Below are positions 49,823-58,981 of a DNA stretch of 64,000 nucleotides, one piece after another. Each line of letters opens with the position of its first letter. Position 1 is the stretch's first letter. Position numbers and translations under genes: made by a program. Location of the stretch: NCBI RefSeq assembly GCF_037198285.1, contig NZ_CP147243.1, positions 1,728,422-1,792,421 on the forward strand. Direction: 5' to 3'. The stretch comes from Haladaptatus sp. DJG-WS-42 (GTDB lineage Archaea > Halobacteriota > Halobacteria > Halobacteriales > Halococcaceae). A model generated the notes under the pieces. That model was not told the origin of the DNA. It saw only the letters and a program-made list of their open reading frames with translations, and made no database searches.

Positions 49823-51343
49823 ATGACCACTGAGTCTGGAGACGCACCTGAGGACAGACAGACGATTAGCGACCGCCACGCGGACACGGCAGCAGAGGTC
49901 GTTCCAGACCAACTCGGTCTCTACATCGGCGGCGAGTGGGTCGAGAGCGCCTCCGGCGAGACATTCGAAACCCGCGACCCGACCACCGGAGACGTACTCG
50001 CAGAACTCCAAGCCGGGAACGCAGACGACGTAGACCGCGCCGTAACGGCCGCCCAGACCGCGTTCGACGAGGAGTGGAAACAGACCGGCCCCGCGAAACG
50101 CCAGAAGCTCCTCGAAACCATCGCAGACCGCATCTCCGCCAACCGCGAAGCGTTCGCGCAACTCGAAACTCTCGACAACGGCAAACCAATCAACGAAGCG
50201 CGCGCAGACGTCTACCTCGCCGCAGAACACTTCCGCTACTTCGCGGGCGTGACGCGCTCGCTCGAAGGCGAAACCGTCCCGTCCGACGGCCCGCGCCAGA
50301 TTCAGACCGTCCACGAGCCATTCGGCGTCGTTGGCCAAATCATCCCGTGGAATTTCCCGCTCCTGATGGCGTCGTGGAAACTCGCCCCTGCGCTCGCCGC
50401 GGGCAACACGATTGTACTCAAACCAGCGGAAGAAACGCCGCTCACCGCGCTCAAGCTCATGGCCGAGATCGACGACGTGCTCCCCGACGGCGTCGTGAAC
50501 GTCGTCACCGGCTTCGGCCCGGACGCGGGCGAACCGCTCACCAAACACTCGGGCGTGCACAAACTCGCTTTCACCGGTTCGACGGAAATCGGCAAGCAGG
50601 TCATGAAAAACGCCGCAGACCGCGTCGCGGACGTGACGCTCGAACTCGGTGGGAAGAGTCCGCTCGTCATCTTCCCCGACGCCAACCTGAAAAAGGCGGT
50701 CGCGATTACGAACATCGCCATCTTCTACAACACCGGTGAGTGCTGTACGGCTGGCTCGCGCCTGTTCGTCCACAAAGACATCGCAGAGGAGTTCTTGGAG
50801 CAACTCACCGAAACTGCAGAGAGTCTCACCATCGGCGACCCACTGCTCGACGACACGCGCATGGGGCCAAAGGTTTCAACGGAGCAAGTAGAACGCACGC
50901 TTTCGTACGTCGAGAAGGCGCGTGACGCAGGCGCGACCATCCTCACGGGTGGCGCCGCACCCGAGGACGATGCCCTCGAAGCAGGCAGTTTCGTCTCCCC
51001 GACACTCATCACGAATATCGACCACGACCACGAGGCCGTCCAAGAGGAAATCTTCGGCCCCGTCCTCGAAGTGTTCGAGTGGGACGACTACGACGAGATG
51101 ATGGCACTCGCAAACGACGTGGACTACGGCCTCGCCGCCGGGGTCGTGACCGACGACCTCACAAAAGCGAACAAGGCCGCCCGTGACTTAGAAGCCGGGA
51201 CGGTCTGGGTAAATCAGTACAACGACTTCCCAGACGGGATGCCGTTTGGCGGCTACAAGCAGTCCGGTATCGGCCGCGAGCGCGCCCGCGAAACCGTCTA
51301 TCACTACACGCAGACCAAGAGCATCGACATCTCGCTTCGCTGA
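49823..51343 (+). CDS. NAD(P)-dependent aldehyde dehydrogenase
   Basis: A 506-residue ALDH. The oxyanion asparagine is in IPWNFPLL, the NAD-binding motif is FTGSTEIGKQV, the general-base glutamate is in LELGGKSP, and the catalytic cysteine is in FYNTGECCTAGSRL. The nearest families are betaine-aldehyde and retinal-type dehydrogenases, so the aldehyde substrate is open. I chose the start MTTESGDA; earlier in-frame codons lie in the divergent promoter. Confidence 0.93.
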   Translation: MTTESGDAPEDRQTISDRHADTAAEVVPDQLGLYIGGEWVESASGETFETRDPTTGDVLAELQAGNADDVDRAVTAAQTAFDEEWKQTGPAKRQKLLETIADRISANREAFAQLETLDNGKPINEARADVYLAAEHFRYFAGVTRSLEGETVPSDGPRQIQTVHEPFGVVGQIIPWNFPLLMASWKLAPALAAGNTIVLKPAEETPLTALKLMAEIDDVLPDGVVNVVTGFGPDAGEPLTKHSGVHKLAFTGSTEIGKQVMKNAADRVADVTLELGGKSPLVIFPDANLKKAVAITNIAIFYNTGECCTAGSRLFVHKDIAEEFLEQLTETAESLTIGDPLLDDTRMGPKVSTEQVERTLSYVEKARDAGATILTGGAAPEDDALEAGSFVSPTLITNIDHDHEAVQEEIFGPVLEVFEWDDYDEMMALANDVDYGLAAGVVTDDLTKANKAARDLEAGTVWVNQYNDFPDGMPFGGYKQSGIGRERARETVYHYTQTKSIDISLR

Positions 51344-51409
51344 ACTTCACTGGATTGCGGTTTTCGGTATCTCACGTTCCTTTTTCGTCTTTCGCCGTCC
51401 TCGCTCGCG

Positions 51410-51535
51410 TCAGTTTCCAAGCCACCGCACGACGAGGCCAACGAGCAACACCAACGCGCCACCGATGAACGTCCCCGGGATTGGCAGCACGAACAGTCCC
51501 GCACCAAACGCCAAGATGAGTGTTGAGGTTCGCAT
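51410..51535 (-). CDS. 41-residue single-helix membrane protein
   Basis: A short gene of 41 residues: MRTSTLILAFGAGLFVLP, then the Gly/Val-rich segment IPGTFIGGALVLLVGLVV and the basic end RWLGN. It reads as a small membrane hairpin or single helix. Similar short proteins occur throughout haloarchaea. It is convergent with the aldehyde dehydrogenase gene. Confidence 0.6.
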   Translation of the reverse strand: MRTSTLILAFGAGLFVLPIPGTFIGGALVLLVGLVVRWLGN

Positions 51536-51659
51536 GGCTGTGGGTTTCCGTGTGCCACGGTTACCGCTTGTGGCCAGTCGCATTTTACGAGAACCGTCTC
51601 GTTCTCCGATAGAAATTGCTGACTCTATTGGCTCGCCTTCCCACCGATAGTGGCATTTT

Positions 51660-51927
51660 GTGAGTTCGAGCGTCGTTTCACCGCGACGTACTCAACATGG
51701 GGAGAGAGACGGGGCTTCGTTTCACTCGGCACCGCTCGCTCCCTGCTTCAAATCGCGCTCCGATAGAATGTTCACGGTCGACAGCTCACTCGCTGCGCTC
51801 GTTCGTGTTGTCGGCCGTAGAAACTGCCGCCTCCCGGATTGTGAACCGATGAAAGATTCGTTCCACTCGTCTTTCAGGATACAAATCGCTCGTGAGCATT
51901 TTCACTGCTCACGTTGTTCGCAGGAAA
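51660..51927 (-). repeat. Decayed tRNA-Phe tail
   Basis: This region is the original 3' flank of tRNA-Phe, displaced by the integrated element. It contains a degenerate copy of the tRNA end at 51825-51847, TGCCGCCTCCCGGATT with one inserted G before TGAACC. Palindromic debris and TTCAAATCGC-type fragments lie around it. No gene is seen from 51536 to 51927. Confidence 0.55.
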
Positions 51928-51954
51928 ATGCCGCCTCCCGGATTTGAACCGGGG
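51928..51954. repeat. Left attachment site (attL)
   Basis: Starts ATGCCGCCTCCCGGATTTGA and continues for seven more bases, identical to 61598-61624. It covers the acceptor end, T-stem and T-loop of tRNA-Phe. The tRNA is not continued beyond the core, so this copy is non-functional. Confidence 0.85.
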
Positions 51955-52025
51955 GACGAAAACCCTCAGTCAACCGCCGTCCGGGACTCAGCTAACTCAC
52001 AATTGGTGTTCTGCGGAGAGCAACA

Positions 52026-53039
52026 ATGTCCGAACTCGAACCACTCGCTCCCGCAGAAGCAAAGGAAATGTTCACCGCTCAACGGAGTGGTGAAGTATCA
52101 GAGAAGACCCTACAGGGCTACCATTACCGACTCAAGCCGTTTGTCCAATGGTGTGCTCAAGAGGGGATCTCGAATCTAAATAACTTGACTGCTCGATCAC
52201 TCCACAAATACCGTTTGTGGAGAAAAGAAGACGGGGATCTGAAGACGATTACGTTGAAAGGTCAACTCTCTACGCTCCGCGTTTTCGTGAAGTTCTGTGA
52301 GGCTGTTGATGGAGTCGAACAAGGCTTGCACGACAAGATACTAATACCGACGGTTGAAGACGAGGAAGCCGTCAGTAGTAGTATACTCGAAGCTGAGCAG
52401 GCCGAGAAAATGCTTGAGTATCTCAGAAAATTCGAATACGCATCGAAAAGACACGCACTATTCACTGTCCTTTGGCACACCGGCTGTCGAATGGGTGCTG
52501 CACATGCCATTGATATAGGGGACTTCAATCCCGAAAATCAATCTCTATCAATCCGCCATCGTCCCAAGACAGGGACCACTCTGAAGAATAAGCAGAGTGG
52601 AGAACGAATTTGCGCTCTTTCGGAAGAGGTGTGTGAGACACTCCAGGATTACATCTGTGTCAACCGAGATGCCGTCAAGGATGATCACGGGAGAGAGCCG
52701 TTATTCACGACTCGCTATGGTCGAATGCACCGTTCGAAAATTCGAGAGATGGTGTATGCCGCGACTCGTCCTTGTGCCTATGACGAGAAGTGTCCGCATG
52801 ATCGCAACCCCAACTCCTGCGAGGCGGCCACCTATACGAAGGCAAGCAAGTGCCCTTCGAGTGTGTCCCCTCACGATATTCGGAGAGGATCGATCACGCA
52901 TCTCTTGAGGAACGACGTTCCAAAACAGGTCGTTTCAGATCGAGTGAATTCATCCCCTGAAACGCTCGAAAAACACTACTCACAACTCACCGAGGAAGAG
53001 AAAATGGAACAGCGAAGAGATTATCTCGATAGTTTGTAG
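52026..53039 (+). CDS. int: Tyrosine recombinase / integrase
   Basis: A 337-residue XerC/phage-type integrase. N-terminal SAM-like core-binding domain at about 20-95. Catalytic R155 (HTGCRMGAAH), H283 and R286 (SPHDIRRGSI), and tyrosine 318 (LEKHYS). A cysteine cluster, C250, C256, C265 and C276, precedes the H-x-x-R box and probably binds zinc; this insert is common in haloarchaeal integrases. The gene is next to attL, as expected for the element's own integrase. Confidence 0.92.
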   Translation: MSELEPLAPAEAKEMFTAQRSGEVSEKTLQGYHYRLKPFVQWCAQEGISNLNNLTARSLHKYRLWRKEDGDLKTITLKGQLSTLRVFVKFCEAVDGVEQGLHDKILIPTVEDEEAVSSSILEAEQAEKMLEYLRKFEYASKRHALFTVLWHTGCRMGAAHAIDIGDFNPENQSLSIRHRPKTGTTLKNKQSGERICALSEEVCETLQDYICVNRDAVKDDHGREPLFTTRYGRMHRSKIREMVYAATRPCAYDEKCPHDRNPNSCEAATYTKASKCPSSVSPHDIRRGSITHLLRNDVPKQVVSDRVNSSPETLEKHYSQLTEEEKMEQRRDYLDSL

Positions 53040-53183
53040 GTGATTTCGCACAGTTAGAATTGGCGAGTAATCACACTGACGCGGCCTGTTTTTCGGAAGT
53101 CTGTCTTCCGACGAGGAGGTGGTTCATGGGGTCGTTTTGAATATCTGCCAATGGTATGATGCGAAGTCACATCGTCACATCTG

Positions 53184-54761
53184 TCACGCTTGTTTCTGTA
53201 GCATTATCCCTGTGAACACTCGTGGTTTCTCACCGTCAACTCGTCTTTGGCTTTCGCCAACCGTGTTACGACGCTTCAACTGAGAGGTGAATTCCCGCTT
53301 TGAAACAGGTTCCAAATTCTCTGAGTCTGTATACTGCTTGTAGGCGGTATATGCGTCTGATTTTGTAACGAACGCTCCACTATCACGCTCAAGACAATTC
53401 TGGTAAAACTGCTCAACAGAACTTCCGTATCTGTCCCATATATTTCGACTTTCCGCTGGCGTGGGCTCGTTTGAGAACTTACCCTGTTCTTCCAAGCGTT
53501 GAAAGCCTTGAATGGCCCAATTGAGTACTCCTGACAAACTTTCAGACGTAGTAAGCCGCTTAGTCAATTGTGGGTCCTGTTCAGATCTTGGTATGCTGTT
53601 CGGGAAGACGATGGTCAACCATCTGTTCCAAAACCCATCATCGTCTGCCTGATGCTTTGGAGCACGATTTGCCGAAAATATGTGCTTGGTGCGAGGTCTG
53701 AATGAGAAGGGTTTCTCGTGTTTTCTTTCCGCAGTCATTCCATTACCTGCAACCAGCTTTTTGAACTTCCCTCCGTTCCTAATATCGTTAGTACTGAGGT
53801 CGTCGCTGACGTTTACGGGAGTCCCAATTAATTCGGCTTCTCCCCATCTCTCGTTTGCGAGGTATTGTACCGATAGATTGGTTGTGTTCTCAAACCCGAA
53901 CAAGGACTGGATCACATCGAGGAGAACACTCTTTCCTGCGTCTGTCGGACCAAAGATGACCATTGCTTTCTTCTGATCCATTTTGGGCTGTAGAGAATAG
54001 CCCACGAACTCCTGCAGCATCGGGACCTTTTCAGCAGGACAAACTTGACCAAGGAAATTCTGAAATTCGTCACAGTCTGCATCCCCATCGTATTCAACTG
54101 GAAGATGCCATCTGAAATGGTGCTCTGGGCTGTGGTGTTCGAGGGTTCCAGTTGTGAGGTCAACAACTCCGTTCTCTACACAGATTTTGGTATCTGGCTG
54201 TCGGAAGTCGTCCCTGTCTACGTAGGTTTGTGCTTTGATTCGATCAATGAGATGGTTTACTTCAGTTTTTGAGTAAAATTCCTGGAGTACCTTATCTAAG
54301 TGCTCTTTGAGTAATTGCTTAGTCTGGTCTTCGAAAACGCCCTTTTCATCTCTGTACCAGTACAGCTTCTCTGCCTCCCGCATCGTAGCAAATGTAAACT
54401 CTGATTGAAGCTGTTCAACAGCCGCAAGACGGGCTTTTTTCTTCCTACCACGCTCATCATACATCTCCCGAATGTGACGCCACTGTGCTTGCGGTGTTTC
54501 CTTTTGAACAGTCCATACGTCCTTGTTTCGAATGAAATGCAGAAATGATTCAACATATTTGTCTTCCAGTTCTTGGTCAATAGCTGTGAGAACTGAGAAG
54601 TCAAGCGACTCTTCTGCCATCTTCACCATTTCGTCGGCAGTGTGATCACCTGTCTCTCGTACGTAGATGGTGTGTTCATCGGGTGCAACCCAATCCTCGG
54701 GCGAATTCGTAATCGAATTCACAAGAATTTCTTGCTGCTCATTTAGCTCGACACTATTCAT
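53184..54761 (-). CDS. P4-type phage/plasmid primase-helicase
   Basis: A 525-residue protein. The D5_N-like region lies at about 120-230 (CVENGVVDLTTG at 194-205). The superfamily-3 helicase P-loop FGPTDAGKS is at residues 270-278, followed by NVSDDLS as the B motif. The C-terminal winged helix is visible from about 430. Such proteins start replication of satellites and plasmids. The usual N-terminal primase-polymerase domain is absent, so it may be helicase-only or use a host primase. GGAGGGGTGAAC precedes the ATG as a strong ribosome-binding site. Confidence 0.87.
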   Translation of the reverse strand: MNSVELNEQQEILVNSITNSPEDWVAPDEHTIYVRETGDHTADEMVKMAEESLDFSVLTAIDQELEDKYVESFLHFIRNKDVWTVQKETPQAQWRHIREMYDERGRKKKARLAAVEQLQSEFTFATMREAEKLYWYRDEKGVFEDQTKQLLKEHLDKVLQEFYSKTEVNHLIDRIKAQTYVDRDDFRQPDTKICVENGVVDLTTGTLEHHSPEHHFRWHLPVEYDGDADCDEFQNFLGQVCPAEKVPMLQEFVGYSLQPKMDQKKAMVIFGPTDAGKSVLLDVIQSLFGFENTTNLSVQYLANERWGEAELIGTPVNVSDDLSTNDIRNGGKFKKLVAGNGMTAERKHEKPFSFRPRTKHIFSANRAPKHQADDDGFWNRWLTIVFPNSIPRSEQDPQLTKRLTTSESLSGVLNWAIQGFQRLEEQGKFSNEPTPAESRNIWDRYGSSVEQFYQNCLERDSGAFVTKSDAYTAYKQYTDSENLEPVSKREFTSQLKRRNTVGESQRRVDGEKPRVFTGIMLQKQA

Positions 54762-54840
54762 TGTTCACCCCTCCTTCATTGCAAAAGGGGGTTTGCGGGT
54801 TGTACAGCTGTAGCTCATCAGTCGGATTGTTTGGACTCAT
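54754..54840 (-). CDS. Possible 28-residue peptide overlapping the primase start
   Basis: A short frame (MSPNNPTDELQL, ending GGVNNE) stops inside the start of the primase gene, so their ends overlap by eight bases. The overlap suggests a coupled leader, but the Gly-Gly-Val part is simply the translated ribosome-binding site. Confidence 0.25.
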   Translation of the reverse strand: MSPNNPTDELQLYNPQTPFCNEGGVNNE

Positions 54841-55100
54841 GGTTGTGATCGTCCGTGACGGGGCGAGTATTCGGTCACGATGCACCGATTTCCGTCAACC
54901 GTCCCGAACGCATCTATGTCGAGGAGCAGATCTTTCTTAAGTCATTTTGCCTCATATGGGGCAAGCAGACGACGCGATTTTTTCGTCTTGAAGAGGGTTC
55001 GAATCTCCGCGTTAGGAGGATTGCTACCCAAAAAACTACTAGTCACGGAGTATTGATTGTCCAAAAACAATATGTTGTCACGCTGTGAGATGCTGGACGA
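54841..55100. promoter_or_regulatory. Divergent control region between primase and hamA
   Basis: A gap of 260 bases between divergently transcribed genes. It holds AT-rich stretches (AAAACAATATGTTG near 55065) suitable for the hamA promoter. No frame with protein character was accepted here. Confidence 0.4.
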
Positions 55101-56075
55101 ATGACTTCCTCGGGAGCAGATTGGTCGGACTCTACGATCATCAAATCCAGCGAACTTGACAATTTCTTCTATGAATCTATGGATGATGAGGACGAGAATG
55201 TGATTATCCATGGGTATTCGATCAAAGTTTTAGAATCTGGGTTCAATTACTCGGGATTGGAAGAATATCTTGGAGACAAATTCGCCGACTACGTATTCCC
55301 ATCTAAGAAAAAACAAGAGTTGCTTGATAAAGGGAAATCTCCTGCAGTTAGGGCTCAGCAGAAAGCGGGCTTCAATAAGGACTACCAAAGAGATGGGAAC
55401 CTTGGTGAATTCCTTCTTTTCTTGCTGGTCGATGGCTATTTTGACATTCCGATGATCTCCCACAAGATCATCTACAAGCAAAACTACCAACACGAGGTAT
55501 ATGGCTCAGACAACCTCTTCTTTGGTGAATTCAAAGATCGTGAACACATTGGAGTTGGCGAGGCAAAGATCTATGGCGGAATAACCGATGGTGTAAGGGC
55601 TGCTGTTGAGAGTATAGGTGACTTCCACAACGAGAATTCTCGAAGGTATATGGAGCAGGAATTAAGTCTTGCCCCTAAGAATATCAGCCGGAATTTAAAC
55701 GAGCAACAGATCGATTATCTTGCGGATGTAATGGTTGATGGAGGTTATTCTGATTTCCCCATATTCCATCCTGTGTTCATCTGTTACGGTCAGGAGGATT
55801 TGAAAGATGTGGAGGATGTGACCAAATCCATCGACGAAATTGAAGATGAAATATCTGAGATTCTGAAGGATGAAGATTATATTTCAAAAATCGACAATCA
55901 GGTTGAGCAAGGTCATCATAGAATTAATCGAGCTCACCTACTCTTTCTCATATTACCCGTCGCGGATTTGGATGAATTCAGGAAGCGCATGTTGACTTCG
56001 ATTGTTCCGGGTATTGGGCCCGCCATCTCCCCTGAAGATGATTCAGACGACTCCAAGACCGAGGTTGAATCATGA
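55101..56075 (+). CDS. hamA: Hachiman defence nuclease HamA (DUF1837)
   Basis: A 324-residue protein. The middle matches DUF1837: RDGNLGEFLLFLLVDGYFDI at 97-116, GSDNLFFGEF at 135-144 and GVGEAKIYGGITDG at 151-164. Candidate metal/catalytic residues in PD-(D/E)xK order are E103, D137, E154 and K156. In characterised Hachiman systems HamA is held inactive by HamB and cuts DNA once the helicase senses damaged or invading DNA, stopping phage. Its stop overlaps the hamB start (ATGA). The AT-rich codons mark it as foreign. The family call rests on motif memory, not on an alignment. Confidence 0.87.
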   Translation: MTSSGADWSDSTIIKSSELDNFFYESMDDEDENVIIHGYSIKVLESGFNYSGLEEYLGDKFADYVFPSKKKQELLDKGKSPAVRAQQKAGFNKDYQRDGNLGEFLLFLLVDGYFDIPMISHKIIYKQNYQHEVYGSDNLFFGEFKDREHIGVGEAKIYGGITDGVRAAVESIGDFHNENSRRYMEQELSLAPKNISRNLNEQQIDYLADVMVDGGYSDFPIFHPVFICYGQEDLKDVEDVTKSIDEIEDEISEILKDEDYISKIDNQVEQGHHRINRAHLLFLILPVADLDEFRKRMLTSIVPGIGPAISPEDDSDDSKTEVES

Positions 56076-58588
56076 CTACGTTTTCTTCGGCCGCTAGAAT
56101 GGAAGTGTTTGTAAAATCAATTGACGAACTAACGAAGTCGGTGTTCTTCGAAGATATTGGACAGGAATACGAAATTCAGGTTTCGGATAAAGATCTGAAA
56201 AAGTCTGCTTGGATTAGCTCACTGTTAGCAGATAGTGATGATGACCAACATCGAAAGAAGGCACTCTCGTTTGCTGTTTTACTATACGTGTCCAAACGAG
56301 AAGGAGAGCAAGAGCCGCTCTATCGCAGGTATCTATATACAATTCTTTCTCGCCTTGGAAATATCCCGACTGCTAACGCCCTTGCAGACCAATTTGAGGG
56401 CGATGTGATTGAGATTACAGAAGCGGGATCGCTGTTAGACGCAGAAATCAATTTCACAGAAGAGTTCTATCGGTTTGATGACGAGATAATCTTCACTGAG
56501 TTTCAAAAAAGGGTTTGGGCAAACTTGGATGAAGATTACTTCGTTTTCTCTGGACCTACTTCGTCGGGGAAGTCGTTCCTTCTACAGACGTATATTAATT
56601 ATAAAATTGAAGAAAATTCGGAATTCCAGGGAATATATTTAGTGCCATCAAGGGCCTTGATCTCGGAGGTCAGTTCAGACTTCAAGCAGAAGTTGTCCGA
56701 CGATGTTGAAGTACGGACTGGAGCATATCTTGATGAACTGGGCGACAGCTACCTCTTGGTGTTAACACCAGAACGGTGCCTACAGTTGTTTGATTACGAA
56801 GATGATGAAGAAGTCGATTTTGACTTGATTTTCCTTGACGAAATTCAGGAATTAGAGAGTAAGAGCAGAGGGCCACTTTTTGAGGATGTAATGGGGAACC
56901 TGGAAGAGATCTGGGACTCTGCTCAGATATTAGCGGCAGGGCCTAACATTAGTAACCCCACTGAAATCTTAGAAGAAGTCGTAAAGGGAGATGCAAGTGA
57001 CATTCAATCGATGTTTAATCCTGCTGTCCACATTGAAGCCAACTTTACCTTCCATAAGCGTGATAACAAAATATACCTCACCCTTGAAAGTCCGTCTGGT
57101 ACCACATTAGAGGAAAAAATCACCAGACCAACTGGACTGAGTTACTCCACAATTGGTGGGCCGAAAAAAGAGGCTGTGAGGAAGTTTGATGAGGAGTATG
57201 GCGGAAGCGGACAAACCTTAGTATATTCTCCCTTGACGCGGACCGCAGAATCTTTGGCAGAAGGGTTGGCGGAATCACGAAATAAACAGGAGATCTCTGG
57301 CAGGTGTGAGAGTCTAATTGACTACCTTGAAAGGACAATTCACGAAGAGTACACCCTAGCGCAAACTCTGAAGCAAGGTGTTGCATTTCACCACAGTGGT
57401 GTTCCCCAAGTTGCTAGAGAGGAAATAGAGGCGTTGTTCAAGAAAGAAAAGATCGACGCAATTGCATCTACTTCTACGCTACTTCAAGGGGTCAATTTAC
57501 CTGCGGAAAAGATGTACATATTGGATCCATCAAAGGGTAATAATCATGTCTTGTCCGACCATGAGTTTGAGAATTTATTAGGAAGAGTTGGTAGAGTTGG
57601 GGAGAAAATGTATGGGACCATATATTATATTGACAGAGAAGATGATGAGTGGGCAACTGACAGGATTGGAAAATCAACAAATAAAGAAGTGAAGTCGGCT
57701 ACAAGAAAGGCAATCTCTGAAAACCGCTCAGAGTTGATAGAGAAGGTTGATGATGAGGATATTAATCGAATTGAAGACAAAGGAGTGCGGTATACTATTA
57801 CACTTCTCAGGAACAAGTATTTGAAAGATAGTAAGGATATGGGCTCATATCTAGAGAAAAAGGGTGTTTCTCCGGAGGAGGTTTCTGAAATAGAAGCGCG
57901 TCTCGCCCCAGTCTTAGATGATTTGGCGATTCCACCAGAAATTCTAAAGAAAAACCCGACAGTTGACCCCGTTCTACAGAATCAATTATATACTAATGTA
58001 GTTGACAATCAAGACATTTGGGAGATTCACCCTTCAAACATGCGTAGTGACTTTTTCAGGGTGACTCGGATGTTGAATACAATTTTCAAATTCGCTGAAG
58101 ATCCGGAAGGAGGGGTCGAGGATGTTGGCCCCTCTGATTTACACTCTCACAAGCTGATTCTCAGTCTATACCAAGGATACCACTGGATAACCGCTAAGGA
58201 TTACAAACAGATGATCTCGCTACGACGTGATGCACTGAATGAGAAATATGTCTCCACCTCAATTAAGAACGTCATGAAAACCATCCGAAAAGATGTTCAA
58301 TATCTGTTTGTCAAATATTATAAAATACTATGCGACATTTTCCGTCAAATGGAGGGGTACGACAATTCATTTATGTTGAACTTTGATAAACGGTTGGAGA
58401 GAGGATCTGCAAATCCCGCGCATCTGAAGATGATGGATATGGGAATCGATCGTTCAATAGCAATCGAGTATACTCCTCCCGAAGATGAGGACCCTGAAGA
58501 ATATTTGCAGTCGATGTTTCCGTCGATGGATCCCTTGTATCAGAGGCATTTACAGAATGCAGGATTGAACACGGGAGACGCAGAATAG
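56072..58588 (+). CDS. hamB: Hachiman defence helicase HamB (SF2)
   Basis: An 838-residue Ski2-like SF2 helicase. Q-like FTEFQKRVW precedes Walker A SGPTSSGKS (residues 160-168). The DExH box is DEIQ (256-259). Motif V STSTLLQGVNLP starts near 467 and motif VI GRVGR is near 504. The C-terminal 300 residues are helical with no named domain. HamB translocates on DNA and controls HamA. The four-base overlap with hamA fixes the partnership. Confidence 0.88.
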   Translation: MTTFSSAARMEVFVKSIDELTKSVFFEDIGQEYEIQVSDKDLKKSAWISSLLADSDDDQHRKKALSFAVLLYVSKREGEQEPLYRRYLYTILSRLGNIPTANALADQFEGDVIEITEAGSLLDAEINFTEEFYRFDDEIIFTEFQKRVWANLDEDYFVFSGPTSSGKSFLLQTYINYKIEENSEFQGIYLVPSRALISEVSSDFKQKLSDDVEVRTGAYLDELGDSYLLVLTPERCLQLFDYEDDEEVDFDLIFLDEIQELESKSRGPLFEDVMGNLEEIWDSAQILAAGPNISNPTEILEEVVKGDASDIQSMFNPAVHIEANFTFHKRDNKIYLTLESPSGTTLEEKITRPTGLSYSTIGGPKKEAVRKFDEEYGGSGQTLVYSPLTRTAESLAEGLAESRNKQEISGRCESLIDYLERTIHEEYTLAQTLKQGVAFHHSGVPQVAREEIEALFKKEKIDAIASTSTLLQGVNLPAEKMYILDPSKGNNHVLSDHEFENLLGRVGRVGEKMYGTIYYIDREDDEWATDRIGKSTNKEVKSATRKAISENRSELIEKVDDEDINRIEDKGVRYTITLLRNKYLKDSKDMGSYLEKKGVSPEEVSEIEARLAPVLDDLAIPPEILKKNPTVDPVLQNQLYTNVVDNQDIWEIHPSNMRSDFFRVTRMLNTIFKFAEDPEGGVEDVGPSDLHSHKLILSLYQGYHWITAKDYKQMISLRRDALNEKYVSTSIKNVMKTIRKDVQYLFVKYYKILCDIFRQMEGYDNSFMLNFDKRLERGSANPAHLKMMDMGIDRSIAIEYTPPEDEDPEEYLQSMFPSMDPLYQRHLQNAGLNTGDAE

Positions 58589-58744
58589 TTTTGATTCAGG
58601 AAATTTGGCGTGCCACAGTTGTCACACCCTCTGGTATACCTTTGTTTGTCAATACGGTTGTTTGTCGATTATCGTAATCACTTGATGATATTCTTGTGAC
58701 AACCGTGACGTGCTATTTGGGACTGATTTCGTCAAATATGCCTT

Positions 58745-58981
58745 GTGAGTGGACGCTATCATCCTTTTCACCCGCATTCCGGTGCAGTAGCTCCGGATTC
58801 GGAAACCGCAGTAATCACACTGGAACCTCCACTACTCCAGCAGATGCGTGTATACGGAAACCACTTGCCCGGTGTGATTAATCGATATACAGTCCTTGGG
58901 TGGAAAATTTTGGAAACCCAATCAACTGTGATTGTTGAGCAGCAGGTTTTTCAGGTTGGTGATCGCTTTGGTAATAAATGA
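58745..58981 (+). CDS. Possible 78-residue protein coupled to the HEPN gene
   Basis: A GTG-started frame whose TGA stop lies inside the next gene's ATG (ATGA). It reads ETAVITLEPPLLQQMRVYGN in the middle and YTVLGWKILETQSTVIVEQQ later, a beta-like pattern of plausible protein character. No family is recognised. The GTG start is weak, and an internal ATG at QQMRVYGN would leave 45 residues. The 389 bases between hamB and the HEPN gene are otherwise empty. Confidence 0.35.
   Translation: MSGRYHPFHPHSGAVAPDSETAVITLEPPLLQQMRVYGNHLPGVINRYTVLGWKILETQSTVIVEQQVFQVGDRFGNK

Noticed and set aside
51928-52005. tRNA-Phe-like sequence at the left border as a functional tRNA
   Set aside because: Only the 27-bp 3' end matches. 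The bases after it do not form anticodon or D arms, so it is an att site rather than a tRNA.
55101-58588. The DUF1837-like protein and helicase as a restriction-modification, DISARM or Zorya system
   Set aside because: There is no methyltransferase, PLD nuclease, or MotA/B-like genes. The GEAK motif and Ski2-like helicase with ATGA overlap fit Hachiman best.
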